From the NCBI GenBank assembly GCA_003640385.1, contig RCAB01000426.1:1-54580 (forward strand): a DNA stretch of 54,580 nucleotides, read 5' to 3'. This document shows, piece by piece, positions 10,801 to 17,548 of the stretch. Both the position numbers and the translations under genes were made by a program. Position 1 is the stretch's first letter. Every line of letters begins with the position of its first letter. Under the pieces are notes generated by a model that did not search any database, was not told the DNA's origin, and saw only the letters and a list, made by a program, of their open reading frames with translations. The stretch comes from Setaria digitata. Lineage: Eukaryota > Nematoda > Chromadorea > Rhabditida > Setariidae.

Positions 10801-13077
10801 TTAATAAACTGAAAAAAAAAAGAACATAAAAGAAGATTATGAGTATGAGGTATAATAAGTTTAAATTTAAGAGAAAATTTTTAGTTTCTAAGTTTAGAAA
10901 ATGAGATATACTATTTTGAATTTTTGTAATTTGAATTAATTTAAAAAAAATAAATTAATTTTAGGAAATGTTTGATGTTTTATTGGACGAGAATCAGTTG
11001 GAGGATGCATGCGAACATTTGGCGGACTATATGGAATCATACTGGAGGGCGACACATCCGCCCGTCAAATCGCCACCGCGAATAAAGCGTAATCCAATGG
11101 AAAATCGCGGTCCATCAACACTCTTCACACCATCACAAATAATGCAAGGCTCGTTTCCTATCAATTATTTCTTCATTTTTGATTTGATGCAACAAATAAA
11201 TAAATAAATAAACAAATAAATAAATAAACAAATAAATAAATAAACAAATAAACAAACAAATAAATAAATAAATAATAAATAAATAAATAAACAAATAGAT
11301 AAATAAATAAATAAATAATAAATAAACAAATAAATAAATAGATAGATAAATAAATAAATAAATGAATGAATAAATAAATAAATAAACAAACAAATAAATA
11401 AGTAAAGAAATAGATATATAAATAAATAAATTAATTAATTAATTAATTAATTAATAAATAAACAAGTAGATAGATAAATAAATAAATAAATAAAAAATAA
11501 GACATANGATAAATAAATAAATAAATAATAAATAAACAAATAAATAAATAGATAGATAAATAAATANAACAAATAGATAGATAAATAAATAAATAATAAA
11601 TAAACAAATAAATAAATAGATAGATAAATAAATAAATAAATGAATGAATAAATAAATAAATAAAAAAACAAATAAATAAGTAAAGAAATAGATATATAAA
11701 TAAATAAATAAATAAACAAGTAGATAGATAAATAAATAAATAAATAAAAAATAAGACATAAAAATTCAATCAAATTTTCCCAAAATTTTCATAATTTTTA
11801 ACCATGCACTTTTTTTGTTTCAATTTTTTTTTTTAGTTTTAACAAGATATTAGTTAAATTTATAGTTTCTAAAATTTTCTAAATATCATTTTATGCTGCA
11901 AGAAGAAATTAATACGGCGAAAAAAAAAGGCAAATAAATAAATGAAATGAATAAAATATGAAAAAATAAATAAATAAATGTGAAAAATTTTCGGAGAATT
12001 TGAAAATAAAATCAATCTTAAAAATAATTACTAAAATTATTAAGCGTCTTTTTTTTTTTTTTGCACATTTATTTCTTTTAAATTTTGAAAATAATTTAAT
12101 TGTCATGAATGAAAAATTTTGATTCTAAAAAAAAAACAGTTCAGGAATGGCACCTAATCTGGTAGCGATGTCATCAATGATCGGTTCACCGAATATGAAC
12201 GTTCCACCATCGGTCCGGCAAAGAAGTCCACAGCAGCAACAGCGTGTCCCTACTTTTAATCTTCCGCCGGTAATATTTTCAAGATTTCCGGTTGATAATT
12301 TTTTATACGACATCATTATACCTGTAATTTCAGTTTTTGGGCGCATAAAAATTCATTTAATTAAAAGTATTTTTTCTTTTTTTTGAGTGTCTGAAATTTT
12401 TTTTAAAATTATTTCAATAGTCCTAAAGTATTAATTAACTTAACTGATGAATTTGCAAAAATAATATTTATAGCGTTTATTATCCTTTAATTTAATGTAT
12501 TTTTGCAAAATCAAATATCATTAAATTAAATTTAATAAAATAGTTTGAATTCAAAATTAGAATTTGAATAATTTCGTCCAAGAAAATTGTTTAGACTTTT
12601 AGTCATTGAAATTAATTTTGCACTTTTTTTTTTTCTTCATTTTCAAACCTTTTTTCATTCTTCTCATTAGGATTTCAAGGCGTCGATCGAATTTGAAGAA
12701 TTTGCAAGGTCAAAATTGGCAGAATTTGAACTTCAACCTTATGTGAATGGAACTTTAATCTCAATTAATTCTAACTTTAACTCCAATTTAGCATTAATTC
12801 GTCACAATTTTCGTACTTTTCAGAAATACCAAAAAAAAAAGGTGTTGAAAAAGCTGACTATTTCAGTTTTCAGGTGCAATATGATGGACAGGTAATCCAG
12901 AATTCCGGTTATTATCAGGAGCCACAGCAGCAAATAACGATGCCGATCCAGAATATGCCAGCGCAAAGATCGTTAATACAACATGATGATGCACATGGTT
13001 TCGATGAATATGACGAGGAAGATTTCCGACGTGATATACGTGATTACGAATATCGTAGTAATAATTATCATTATTAA
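4839..13077 (+). CDS. ccb-1: Voltage-gated calcium channel beta subunit (CaV-beta), whole gene span
   Basis: This gene encodes the cytoplasmic beta subunit that binds the alpha-1 interaction domain in the I-II loop of CaV1/CaV2 channels and promotes their surface expression and gating. Thirteen coding exons splice in phase to about 533 residues (512 with the short HOOK exon). In order: a short N-terminus with GSGDSNFSR, an SH3 domain (about 45-125, with [21 protein letters not shown] and [11 protein letters not shown]), a Ser/Pro-rich HOOK linker (about 127-195), a guanylate-kinase-like domain (about 200-385, with [53 protein letters not shown] and [13 protein letters not shown]) and a Gln/Tyr-rich tail. 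Length is normal for the family. The kinase-like domain has the degenerate P-loop typical of CaV-beta, so no catalysis is expected. It faces the LSD1-like gene tail to tail. The product call is secure; the first exon and the C-terminal splicing are less certain. Confidence 0.95.
5806..5925 (+). CDS. ccb-1: ccb-1 exon 2, N-terminal conserved segment
   Basis: Forty codons, phase 0 to 0, between a TTTTAG acceptor and a GTATGC donor. The product starts [15 protein letters not shown] and ends in the helix EAERxAxxQLExAK-like segment typical of CaV-beta just before the SH3 domain. Confidence 0.92.
6712..6834 (+). CDS. ccb-1: ccb-1 exon 3, SH3 part 1
   Basis: Forty-one codons, phase 0 to 0, acceptor TTTTACAG and donor GTAAGT. 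It encodes [16 protein letters not shown], then [15 protein letters not shown], the first strands of the CaV-beta SH3 domain. Confidence 0.94.
6852..7087. repeat. Imperfect tandem duplication in a ccb-1 intron
   Basis: Two copies, about 6852-6976 and 6989-7087, each contain CTGAAATTCTCTTTTAATTT followed by a poly(T) tract and TATTCCTTTT(G/A)CTTG(T/C)AATTTTATT. They differ mainly in poly(T) length and a few substitutions. This is a local duplication in intron sequence; no N separates the copies. Confidence 0.75.
7176..7231. repeat. Perfect 28-bp tandem repeat (two units)
   Basis: Two adjoining identical 28-base units that start ATTATTAAATTTTATTTG, inside a ccb-1 intron. Confidence 0.85.
7398..7516 (+). 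CDS. ccb-1: ccb-1 exon 4, SH3 part 2
   Basis: Acceptor ATTTCAG, donor GTACGT, phase 0 to 2. It encodes [20 protein letters not shown], then [14 protein letters not shown]: the SH3 tryptophan pair and the strongly conserved end of the SH3 core. Confidence 0.95.
8283..8371 (+). CDS. ccb-1: ccb-1 exon 5, start of HOOK linker
   Basis: Phase 2 to 1. It encodes [20 protein letters not shown] followed by a Ser/Thr/Pro-rich stretch ending TPPTPG, matching the flexible start of the CaV-beta HOOK region. The donor is the less usual GTGATC. Confidence 0.9.
8628..8671 (+). CDS. ccb-1: ccb-1 alternative short HOOK exon (candidate)
   Basis: A 44-base exon between TTTGCAG and a GTTGTA donor, phase 1 in and 0 out. 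It encodes [14 protein letters not shown] after the junction Gly. It cannot be joined to the next HOOK exon at 8771 because a TAG follows at once in that frame. It does join in frame directly to the exon at 9167. So it behaves as a mutually exclusive partner of the 8771-8877 exon. Vertebrate CaV-beta genes have long and short alternative exons at this same protein position. Confidence 0.55.
8771..8877 (+). CDS. ccb-1: ccb-1 exon 6, long HOOK exon
   Basis: Phase 1 to 0, after a T-rich acceptor TTTTAG, donor GTAATT. It encodes [15 protein letters not shown], then [16 protein letters not shown]. The KEKRxxxFKK ending resembles the vertebrate long HOOK exon that precedes [11 protein letters not shown], which supports it as the constitutive or long form. 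Confidence 0.88.
9167..9306 (+). CDS. ccb-1: ccb-1 exon 7, guanylate-kinase-like domain part 1
   Basis: Phase 0 to 2, acceptor TTATAG, donor GTTTGT. It encodes [40 protein letters not shown] and HRFEGR, one of the most conserved CaV-beta stretches; it contains the degenerate P-loop of the kinase-like fold. Confidence 0.96.
9542..9657 (+). CDS. ccb-1: ccb-1 exon 8, guanylate-kinase-like domain part 2
   Basis: Phase 2 to 1, donor GTATGA. It encodes [20 protein letters not shown], then [18 protein letters not shown]. It aligns with [19 protein letters not shown] of vertebrate CaV-beta; the extra SN pair near the end is a small insertion. Confidence 0.95.
9980..10131 (+). CDS. ccb-1: ccb-1 exon 9, guanylate-kinase-like domain part 3
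   Basis: Phase 1 to 0, acceptor TTTCTAG, donor GTTAGC. It encodes [20 protein letters not shown], then [18 protein letters not shown] and the strand [10 protein letters not shown], part of the alpha-1 binding groove fold. Confidence 0.95.
10297..10541. repeat. Possible MITE-like repeat block in a ccb-1 intron
   Basis: A less AT-rich block in an otherwise AT-rich intron. A motif like CGCTTAYGTA..AGACTA occurs near both ends in inverted orientation (about 10298-10320 and 10521-10541) and once more internally (about 10366-10380). A small non-autonomous element with poor terminal inverted repeats would explain this. No target-site duplication was clear. Confidence 0.3.
10554..10649 (+). CDS. ccb-1: ccb-1 exon 10, guanylate-kinase-like domain part 4
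   Basis: Thirty-two codons, phase 0 to 0. It encodes [20 protein letters not shown], then [12 protein letters not shown], matching [13 protein letters not shown] of other CaV-beta proteins. Confidence 0.95.
10965..11152 (+). CDS. ccb-1: ccb-1 exon 11, end of guanylate-kinase-like domain
   Basis: It encodes [20 protein letters not shown], then [13 protein letters not shown], the conserved C-terminal helix, followed by a proline-rich tail. The frame runs on to a stop within the adjoining AAAT repeat if not spliced. The chosen donor GTTTCC leaves phase 2 and joins TTCAGGAATGG to give QGSSGMAP. A GC donor three bases earlier joined to the next AG would give QGMAP. Confidence 0.88.
11195..11757. 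repeat. Degenerate (AAAT/AAAC/GATA)n tetranucleotide array in a ccb-1 intron
   Basis: About 560 bases of TAAA-type tetramers with interspersed CAAA, GATA and GAAT units and two single N positions (11507, 11567). The segment before the first N (ending AAAAAATAAGACATA) recurs at the end of the array, so part of its length is likely an assembly overlap. All three minus-strand frames stay open here as Tyr/Leu/Phe/Ile repeats; these are not genes. Confidence 0.9.
12140..12269 (+). CDS. ccb-1: ccb-1 exon 12, C-terminal tail
   Basis: Phase 2 to 0, donor GTAATA. It encodes [20 protein letters not shown], then a Gln/Pro-rich stretch [16 protein letters not shown]. Such tails are variable in CaV-beta proteins. 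Confidence 0.85.
12671..12895 (+). CDS. ccb-1: Candidate alternative C-terminal exon or optional 38-nt exon of ccb-1
   Basis: After acceptor TCATTAG the frame set by exon 12 stays open for 74 codons to a TAA, starting [20 protein letters not shown]. Composition is richer in G and C than nearby intron. Alternatively, a GTCAAA donor after 38 bases (12708) leaves phase 2, which fits an upstream acceptor at 12866 in frame with the last exon. Either use is predicted only from frame and splice signals. Confidence 0.3.
   Translation, partial: DFKASIEFEEFARSKLAEFELQPYVNGTLISINSNFNSNLALIRHNFRTFQKYQKKKVLKKLTISVFRCNMMDR
12874..13077 (+). CDS. ccb-1: ccb-1 exon 13, last coding exon
   Basis: Acceptor TTTTCAG, phase 0 in, stop TAA. 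It encodes [20 protein letters not shown], a Gln-rich stretch, and an acidic/Tyr-rich end ([20 protein letters not shown]). The tail has no recognised domain. Confidence 0.88.
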   Translation: MQYDGQVIQNSGYYQEPQQQITMPIQNMPAQRSLIQHDDAHGFDEYDEEDFRRDIRDYEYRSNNYHY

Positions 13078-15238
13078 TTAATTTTTTTTTCCTCTTCTTT
13101 TCATTTAATTTATCTCAGTTCTTAGACTATATATATAAATATGCATTTATTTATGTATCAAAAATATTAGCATCAAATTAATTGATTAGCAAATTTACAG
13201 TTAATTGCTATGATAATAATGATAGTGAAAATGAATGATAGATAGAGAAGATGATTTTGGAAAGGGAGAAAGAAGAAAATTAACAAAAGAAAGAGAAATG
13301 AAAATTATTTTAGTCATTCTTCTTCAATTCATTCTTTTTTTTCTTTTTTTTTTTTCCCTTTTATGTGTGTAGGTTTGAAAATTTGTTAGGTTTTTAGAAG
13401 ATAATTTTAAAAATTCTGCAAGGATATGATATATTTTATTCCTTGATATAGAGTTGTTGTTTATTTGTAGATATTTATCATTTATTTCGTTTGTTCTGTG
13501 CCTTTTAATTATTTCCTTCTTTTTTTTTTTTTTTCTTTTTCTTTTTCTTCTTTGTTTTTTTTTTAAATTATTATTTAACTAGATAGGAAAAATAAAAATA
13601 AGAATGGTGAAAATTTGTGGGGAAATTTATTTATTTATTTTTTTTAAAATTCAAAATTGAAAAAGGGAAACAATGAAGAATTCCTAAAATTTTTGGTAGC
13701 GAAAGAAACAAACTTTTCCATCGCTAATTAACCGAATATTTCAGAGCAATTTGCAAAATTTAAACAGTAAACAGGTAGGTACTATATTAGCATAAATTTT
13801 GGAATTTANGAAAAAGGGAAACAATGAAGAATTCCTAAAATTTTTGGTAGCGAAAGAAGCAAATTTTTCCATCGCTAATTAACCGAATATTTCAGAGCAA
13901 TTTGTAAAATTTAAACAGTAAACAGGTAGGTACTATATTAGCATAAATTTTGGAATTTAAATATGAATTTTCATCAACTTAAGAAAGTTGAGCAACAAAA
14001 GATTTCTGAATTATTTAATAAATGCACTTGAAAAGTTAAATGATGCCAGAAATCATTTGGAAAAAATGAAAGAAAATTTAAATAATTTAAATTTATGAAA
14101 AAAAAAAAAAACAAAGAAATTCTCCAAAATTTACGAAATTTCAATGGTACCTCAAACAACCATAACGGTGATGGACTTTTGAATTCGATTATTTTAAATT
14201 TCGTTTTAAATTTAGGAAAAAATTCCATTCAATTTTTGACTTCAGCAACATTCGTTCATATTCAGAACTGATCATTTTCTTTCTTTCTTTCTTCCTTTCT
14301 TTTTTCTTTTTTTGCTCTATTAAAAACTAAATGAACCGAAAATTCATATCAAACAAAATTCTTTTAAAATTTCCCTACAACTTATTTGAATTTTTCATTT
14401 CTAAGAATGTTCTTTTTGTTTTCCCTCCTAACATATGTCATATGAGAGATGCCAAAAAAATTGTATTTCATTTTCTTTCTTTCTTTTTTTTTTTTTTCCT
14501 TTACTAATTTTAATGTAAAAAAAAAATTGTAGCAATTCTATTTCGTTTTTCCTTTTTTTTTTTTGGTTAAAATTGTTCACGAATAGTTGTCAAAATAAAA
14601 ACTTTATTAAAACAACTAACTGAGAACGTTTATTAAAATTTCCCCTTCTCTATTCCACCTGATTCCTTTTTTAAAAATCACCATTCTTACTCACCTACCT
14701 AACCTATCACCTATTATTATTATCATTCGTCTCAAGCAATTCATCGTTTGCATTGCACCTTATCCATTATTTATTTCTGAATTTCATACTTTATTAATCA
14801 TGCGTACGTCATATCCGTTATCACGAAACGTGAAAGTGAAGAATTTCTTGATTTACAGAAAATCCCAACTCAGTTATCATTTTTGTAAAGTAAAAAAATC
14901 GTCAATTCAGAAATTGAAGAAAAATTACGAAACTTTCAAAGGTAAAAATCCGTGCATTCATATGAAAACATAGTAGAAACAAATAAAAGAGAAGTAAAAT
15001 TGTTAAAAAAATAATCATTTAAAAAAAAAAAAAAAAATTAGATACAAAACTCAAAGCGAACAGATCAGCAAAAATTCAACTTCGTATTCGGCAAATTAGC
15101 AACAAATTAATGTTTTAAAACTTAATTTGGTACATCGAAATTTTTGCAGCGAGTTACATTTTAACAGTAGCAATTTTATGACCGCACATTTCAGTAATTT
15201 AGTTAAAATGTTAAGCATCATCAAATGACGATCATCGA
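13078..15238. other. Tail-to-tail intergenic region with ccb-1 3' UTR
   Basis: The 3' untranslated end of ccb-1 must begin here; an AATAAA at about 13591-13596 is a possible polyadenylation signal. The 3' end of the LSD1-like gene enters from the right. The rest is AT-rich with poly(T) tracts and the duplicated 150-bp segment at 13659-13959. No other gene is seen. Confidence 0.6.
13659..13959. repeat. 150-bp duplicate either side of a single N (unmerged contig overlap)
   Basis: Copies 13659-13808 and 13810-13959 are almost identical, differing at about three substitutions (for example AGAAACAAAC versus AGAAGCAAAT). One N at 13809 separates them. This looks like overlapping contig ends joined without merging, with allelic differences, rather than a true tandem repeat. 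Confidence 0.85.
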
Positions 15239-15334
15239 TCATTTCAGATTAACGTGAGCGTCACAGGAAATCCCAAATATGACATCAGCAATACGTCCAG
15301 CTTCACGTAGACCCGATAAATAGGCACCATGGAT
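15239..15334 (-). CDS. LSD1-like last exon
   Basis: Phase 0 in, acceptor TTTTCAG on the minus strand. It encodes IHGAYLSGLREAGRIADVIF and ends GISCDAHVNLK and TGA. This is the C-terminal FAD-binding helix conserved in amine oxidases, with a short tail. Confidence 0.93.
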   Translation of the reverse strand: MHGAYLSGLREAGRIADVIFGISCDAHVNLK

Positions 15335-17548
15335 CTGAAAAGTGATAAAAAATTAAAATTTAAAAAAAAAAAAAAGCACGCTATAATTACTATGTGTTGT
15401 TGTTGAAAATTAATTAGTCTAGAAATTATGAAATGCACTAATTAAGTTGATAATTGAAGGAAAAAAAAGCTACCGATCCAGGATGCTCTCGACAGGTATG
15501 TTCACCTGCAAAGAAAATTCGTTCAGAACCAGCTTGATCTTTTACTGGAGCTGCCAGAAGATCATATGCATCTACTGAAATTTTTTACAATTATTAAATT
15601 AAATGGACTTGAATAAAAGCTTTAAATTTTAACAATAATTAATTCGGTTCAATTAAAAATTAAATTAACTATTTAAAAATCTCCTTTTTCAAAAACAAAA
15701 AATAACAATTTCTTGAAGGATTGTAAATAAAGAAAAAAAAAAAAAAGAGGAATAGCCATGAATTATTTCACTGTGCTAACTTACACGTGCATATCATTTT
15801 ATTACGTTAACTTACGTGTACATAAGACTAACTTACGCGTGCAATTTGGTGGAACGTAACTAAAAGCACCGCATGCAAATCGGTCTGATCTCCAACGTGT
15901 AATAATCACATCCGTAGGCTAAGAAAGCAAAAAAAAAAAAATTAGAAAAATTACGAAAATTTTTGATATTTTATCTAAAGAAAAGGGAGAAAAGAAATAA
16001 AACGTAAACATAAATTAGAGCTGAAAAATTAAAAAAAGAAAAATTGTTGATAAATTCGATAAATTCCACTAATTTACGTTTGATTATTCTATATTAGCAG
16101 TAGTACTAAATATTATCTCCTTATATACAGCAGTATTTTTTTTTCTTTTTTTTTTTTTTTCATTTCTCTTTTCAAATAAATCTCTGATGGAAAAATGAAA
16201 AGCAATATCGAAGGATAAACATTATTGATTGATTTGGCTAAACTGATTGATAAGAATAATCAAACCTCTTTTGGACATGCTGGACCAAAAACAGCAGAAA
16301 GAAAATTCATAATTTTATAAACAATGATATCACTTTGTACTTCTTCGAGAGCGTTAGCTGAATTCCCCGATACCAATGCAATGAGGACCGGTTTATCGCG
16401 TTGCGCTTGAAACATGAACATTTCACCGCGACTTGTTGCACACCTAAAACAGAAGAACAAATGATAGAAATGATTTGTTGTATTTTAGTAACTAAACTAT
16501 GATAATGAGTAATTAATAACTAAAATAGAATTCTCATGATTTAGCTAGAATTTTGTTGATAAGTAATCGATAATTTAATAGAATTCAGATGACAAATAGT
16601 CTATAACAGAAATAATAAATATGGCTAACATCGTATCTGATATTTGTCCAAAAACACATGTATTCTCCCAAAACTGTTTCTCAAAAAATAGTATAATCTG
16701 AAATTAAAAATTAGACAACAACAAAGAAAAAAAAATTGATAAATTAAAAAAAAAAATGAATTGATTAAATGAATTTACTAACACTAAAACTGCACTTTTC
16801 GTCATAATATTATATAAAACATGGATAGAAGAGAGGAGAAAAGAAAAAAAAAAAAAAAAAGAAACAAAAGAAAAAATTGAAATTAAATTTCTCTTGCCTT
16901 ATTGACATTTCCAAAGCCAAGCGAATTTACGGCATCAATTTTCCAGCTTGGTAATTCAGGATGAAATGATGGAGCTTGAGTTCGATTTCGAGCTGATCGT
17001 TTCAGGACACCAAGAGGTAAGGTAGACAGAACATAATCACCATTAAATACTACCTCTTGAGTACCATTTACCAGACATTTCACACTTACTTCTGAAATTC
17101 TTAGGAATATATTAGGAATTATTCTTCGACATTATTAAATAAAAATATGATAACTTAATTTTACATTTATTAAAAAAAAAATTGCAAATAACTAAATTTT
17201 ATTCATATTTATAAAGAAAAAAGTCAAAAAAAAGCACTCAATTAAAATCTGGGAGATTTATTTGATTTATTATTTAAATAGAAAATATAGCATTGTCATC
17301 ATTAATTTAATATTAAAAAAAGGCTTTACAAATTGTTCATAATTTGCATCTAGAATTTTGAATTTTTGAAAATTTTCAAAAAAGTTAAAATTCGAAAAAA
17401 AAACTTAATTATTGGATAAATAATGAAAGAATTAGGGCAAGAAATGACTAACTATTATTATTGTATTCAATATGTTCGACGACATGATCAAGACAAATGT
17501 GGACATCGTTGCAAAGAGTAATCAGAAGTTTAATTAGACCATCGGCAA
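15239..17548 (-). CDS. LSD1/KDM1A-type flavin amine oxidase, C-terminal part
   Basis: LSD1-family enzymes are FAD-dependent nuclear amine oxidases that demethylate mono- and dimethyl-lysine on histone H3, usually within CoREST-type repressor complexes. Seven exons splice in phase to 270 residues and a TGA. Conserved blocks in order: GDYVLSTLPLGVLK, WKIDAVNSLGFGNVNK (the Lys matches the LSD1 Lys661 position near FAD), FFEKQFWEN, TSRGEMFMF, PVLIALVSGNSA, ITRWRSD...GAFSYV, RIFFAGEHTCREHPGS and IHGAYLSGLREAGRIADVIF. The SRGExFxF and GLREAGRIAD signatures point to the KDM1A rather than the KDM1B or polyamine oxidase branch. Human LSD1 has about 850 residues, so the SWIRM domain, the N-terminal FAD-binding GxGxxG and the tower are missing from what could be read. 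The gene is 5'-partial or broken. Confidence 0.92.
15474..15574 (-). CDS. LSD1-like penultimate exon, FAGEHT motif
   Basis: Phase 1 to 0, donor GTAGCT. It encodes DAYDLLAAPVKDQAGSERIF, then FAGEHTCREHPGS. FAGEHT contacts FAD in the family. The segment between the two blocks is shorter than in human LSD1. Confidence 0.93.
15779..15840 (-). repeat. Three tandem copies of a 5' splice-donor-like unit
   Basis: On the minus strand the motif (A/C)(C/T)GTAAGTTA occurs at the exon end (GT at 15836-15835), 21 bases on (15815-15814) and a further 31 bases on (15784-15783). Each has the full GTAAGT consensus and similar flanks (GCACGC, GTACAC, GCACGT). Use of the second would add the seven residues RKLVLCT in frame; use of the third would include an in-frame TAA. 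Confidence 0.7.
15837..15918 (-). CDS. LSD1-like exon, TRWRSD motif
   Basis: Phase 0 to 1, acceptor TTCTTAG. It encodes PTDVIITRWRSDRFACGAFS, then YVPPNCT, aligning with VSRWRADPWARGSYSYV of LSD1. The end shown uses the first of three consecutive GTAAGT donors. Confidence 0.92.
16266..16443 (-). CDS. LSD1-like exon, SRGEMFMF motif
   Basis: Phase 2 to 0, acceptor TTTTAG, donor GTTTGA. It encodes CATSRGEMFMF, then PVLIALVSGNSANALEEVQS and a segment ending VFGPACPKE. It aligns with TASRGELFLF and LLALVAGEAA of LSD1. Confidence 0.93.
16630..16697 (-). CDS. LSD1-like exon, FFEKQFWEN
   Basis: Phase 0 to 2, acceptor ATTTCAG, donor GTTAGC. It encodes IILFFEKQFWENTCVFGQIS and joins the SRGE exon through DTM. 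It corresponds to [20 protein letters not shown] of LSD1. Confidence 0.9.
16898..17091 (-). CDS. LSD1-like exon, STLPLGVLK and GFGNVNK
   Basis: Phase 1 to 0, acceptor TTTCAG. It encodes the strand VLSTLPLGVLKRSARN and WKIDAVNSLGFGNVNK. The donor is AAG followed by GCAAGAG, a GC-type donor that fits the usual AG|GCAAG pattern; no GT donor would preserve the family alignment. Confidence 0.92.
17453..17548 (-). CDS. LSD1-like most 5' exon recognised
   Basis: Acceptor TCTTTTCAG, donor GTTAGT, phase 1 to 1. It encodes ADGLIKLLITLCNDVHICLD, then HVVEHIEYNNN. It aligns with the LSD1 segment xGYSxxxxxLAEGLDIxLNxxVxxIxY. The preceding exon must end in phase 1. Confidence 0.82.

Noticed and set aside
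11133..11769. Five long minus-strand frames rich in Tyr, Leu, Phe and Ile
   Set aside because: They are translations of the AAAT/AAAC tetranucleotide array inside a ccb-1 intron; every minus-strand frame is open for the same reason, and N positions interrupt them.
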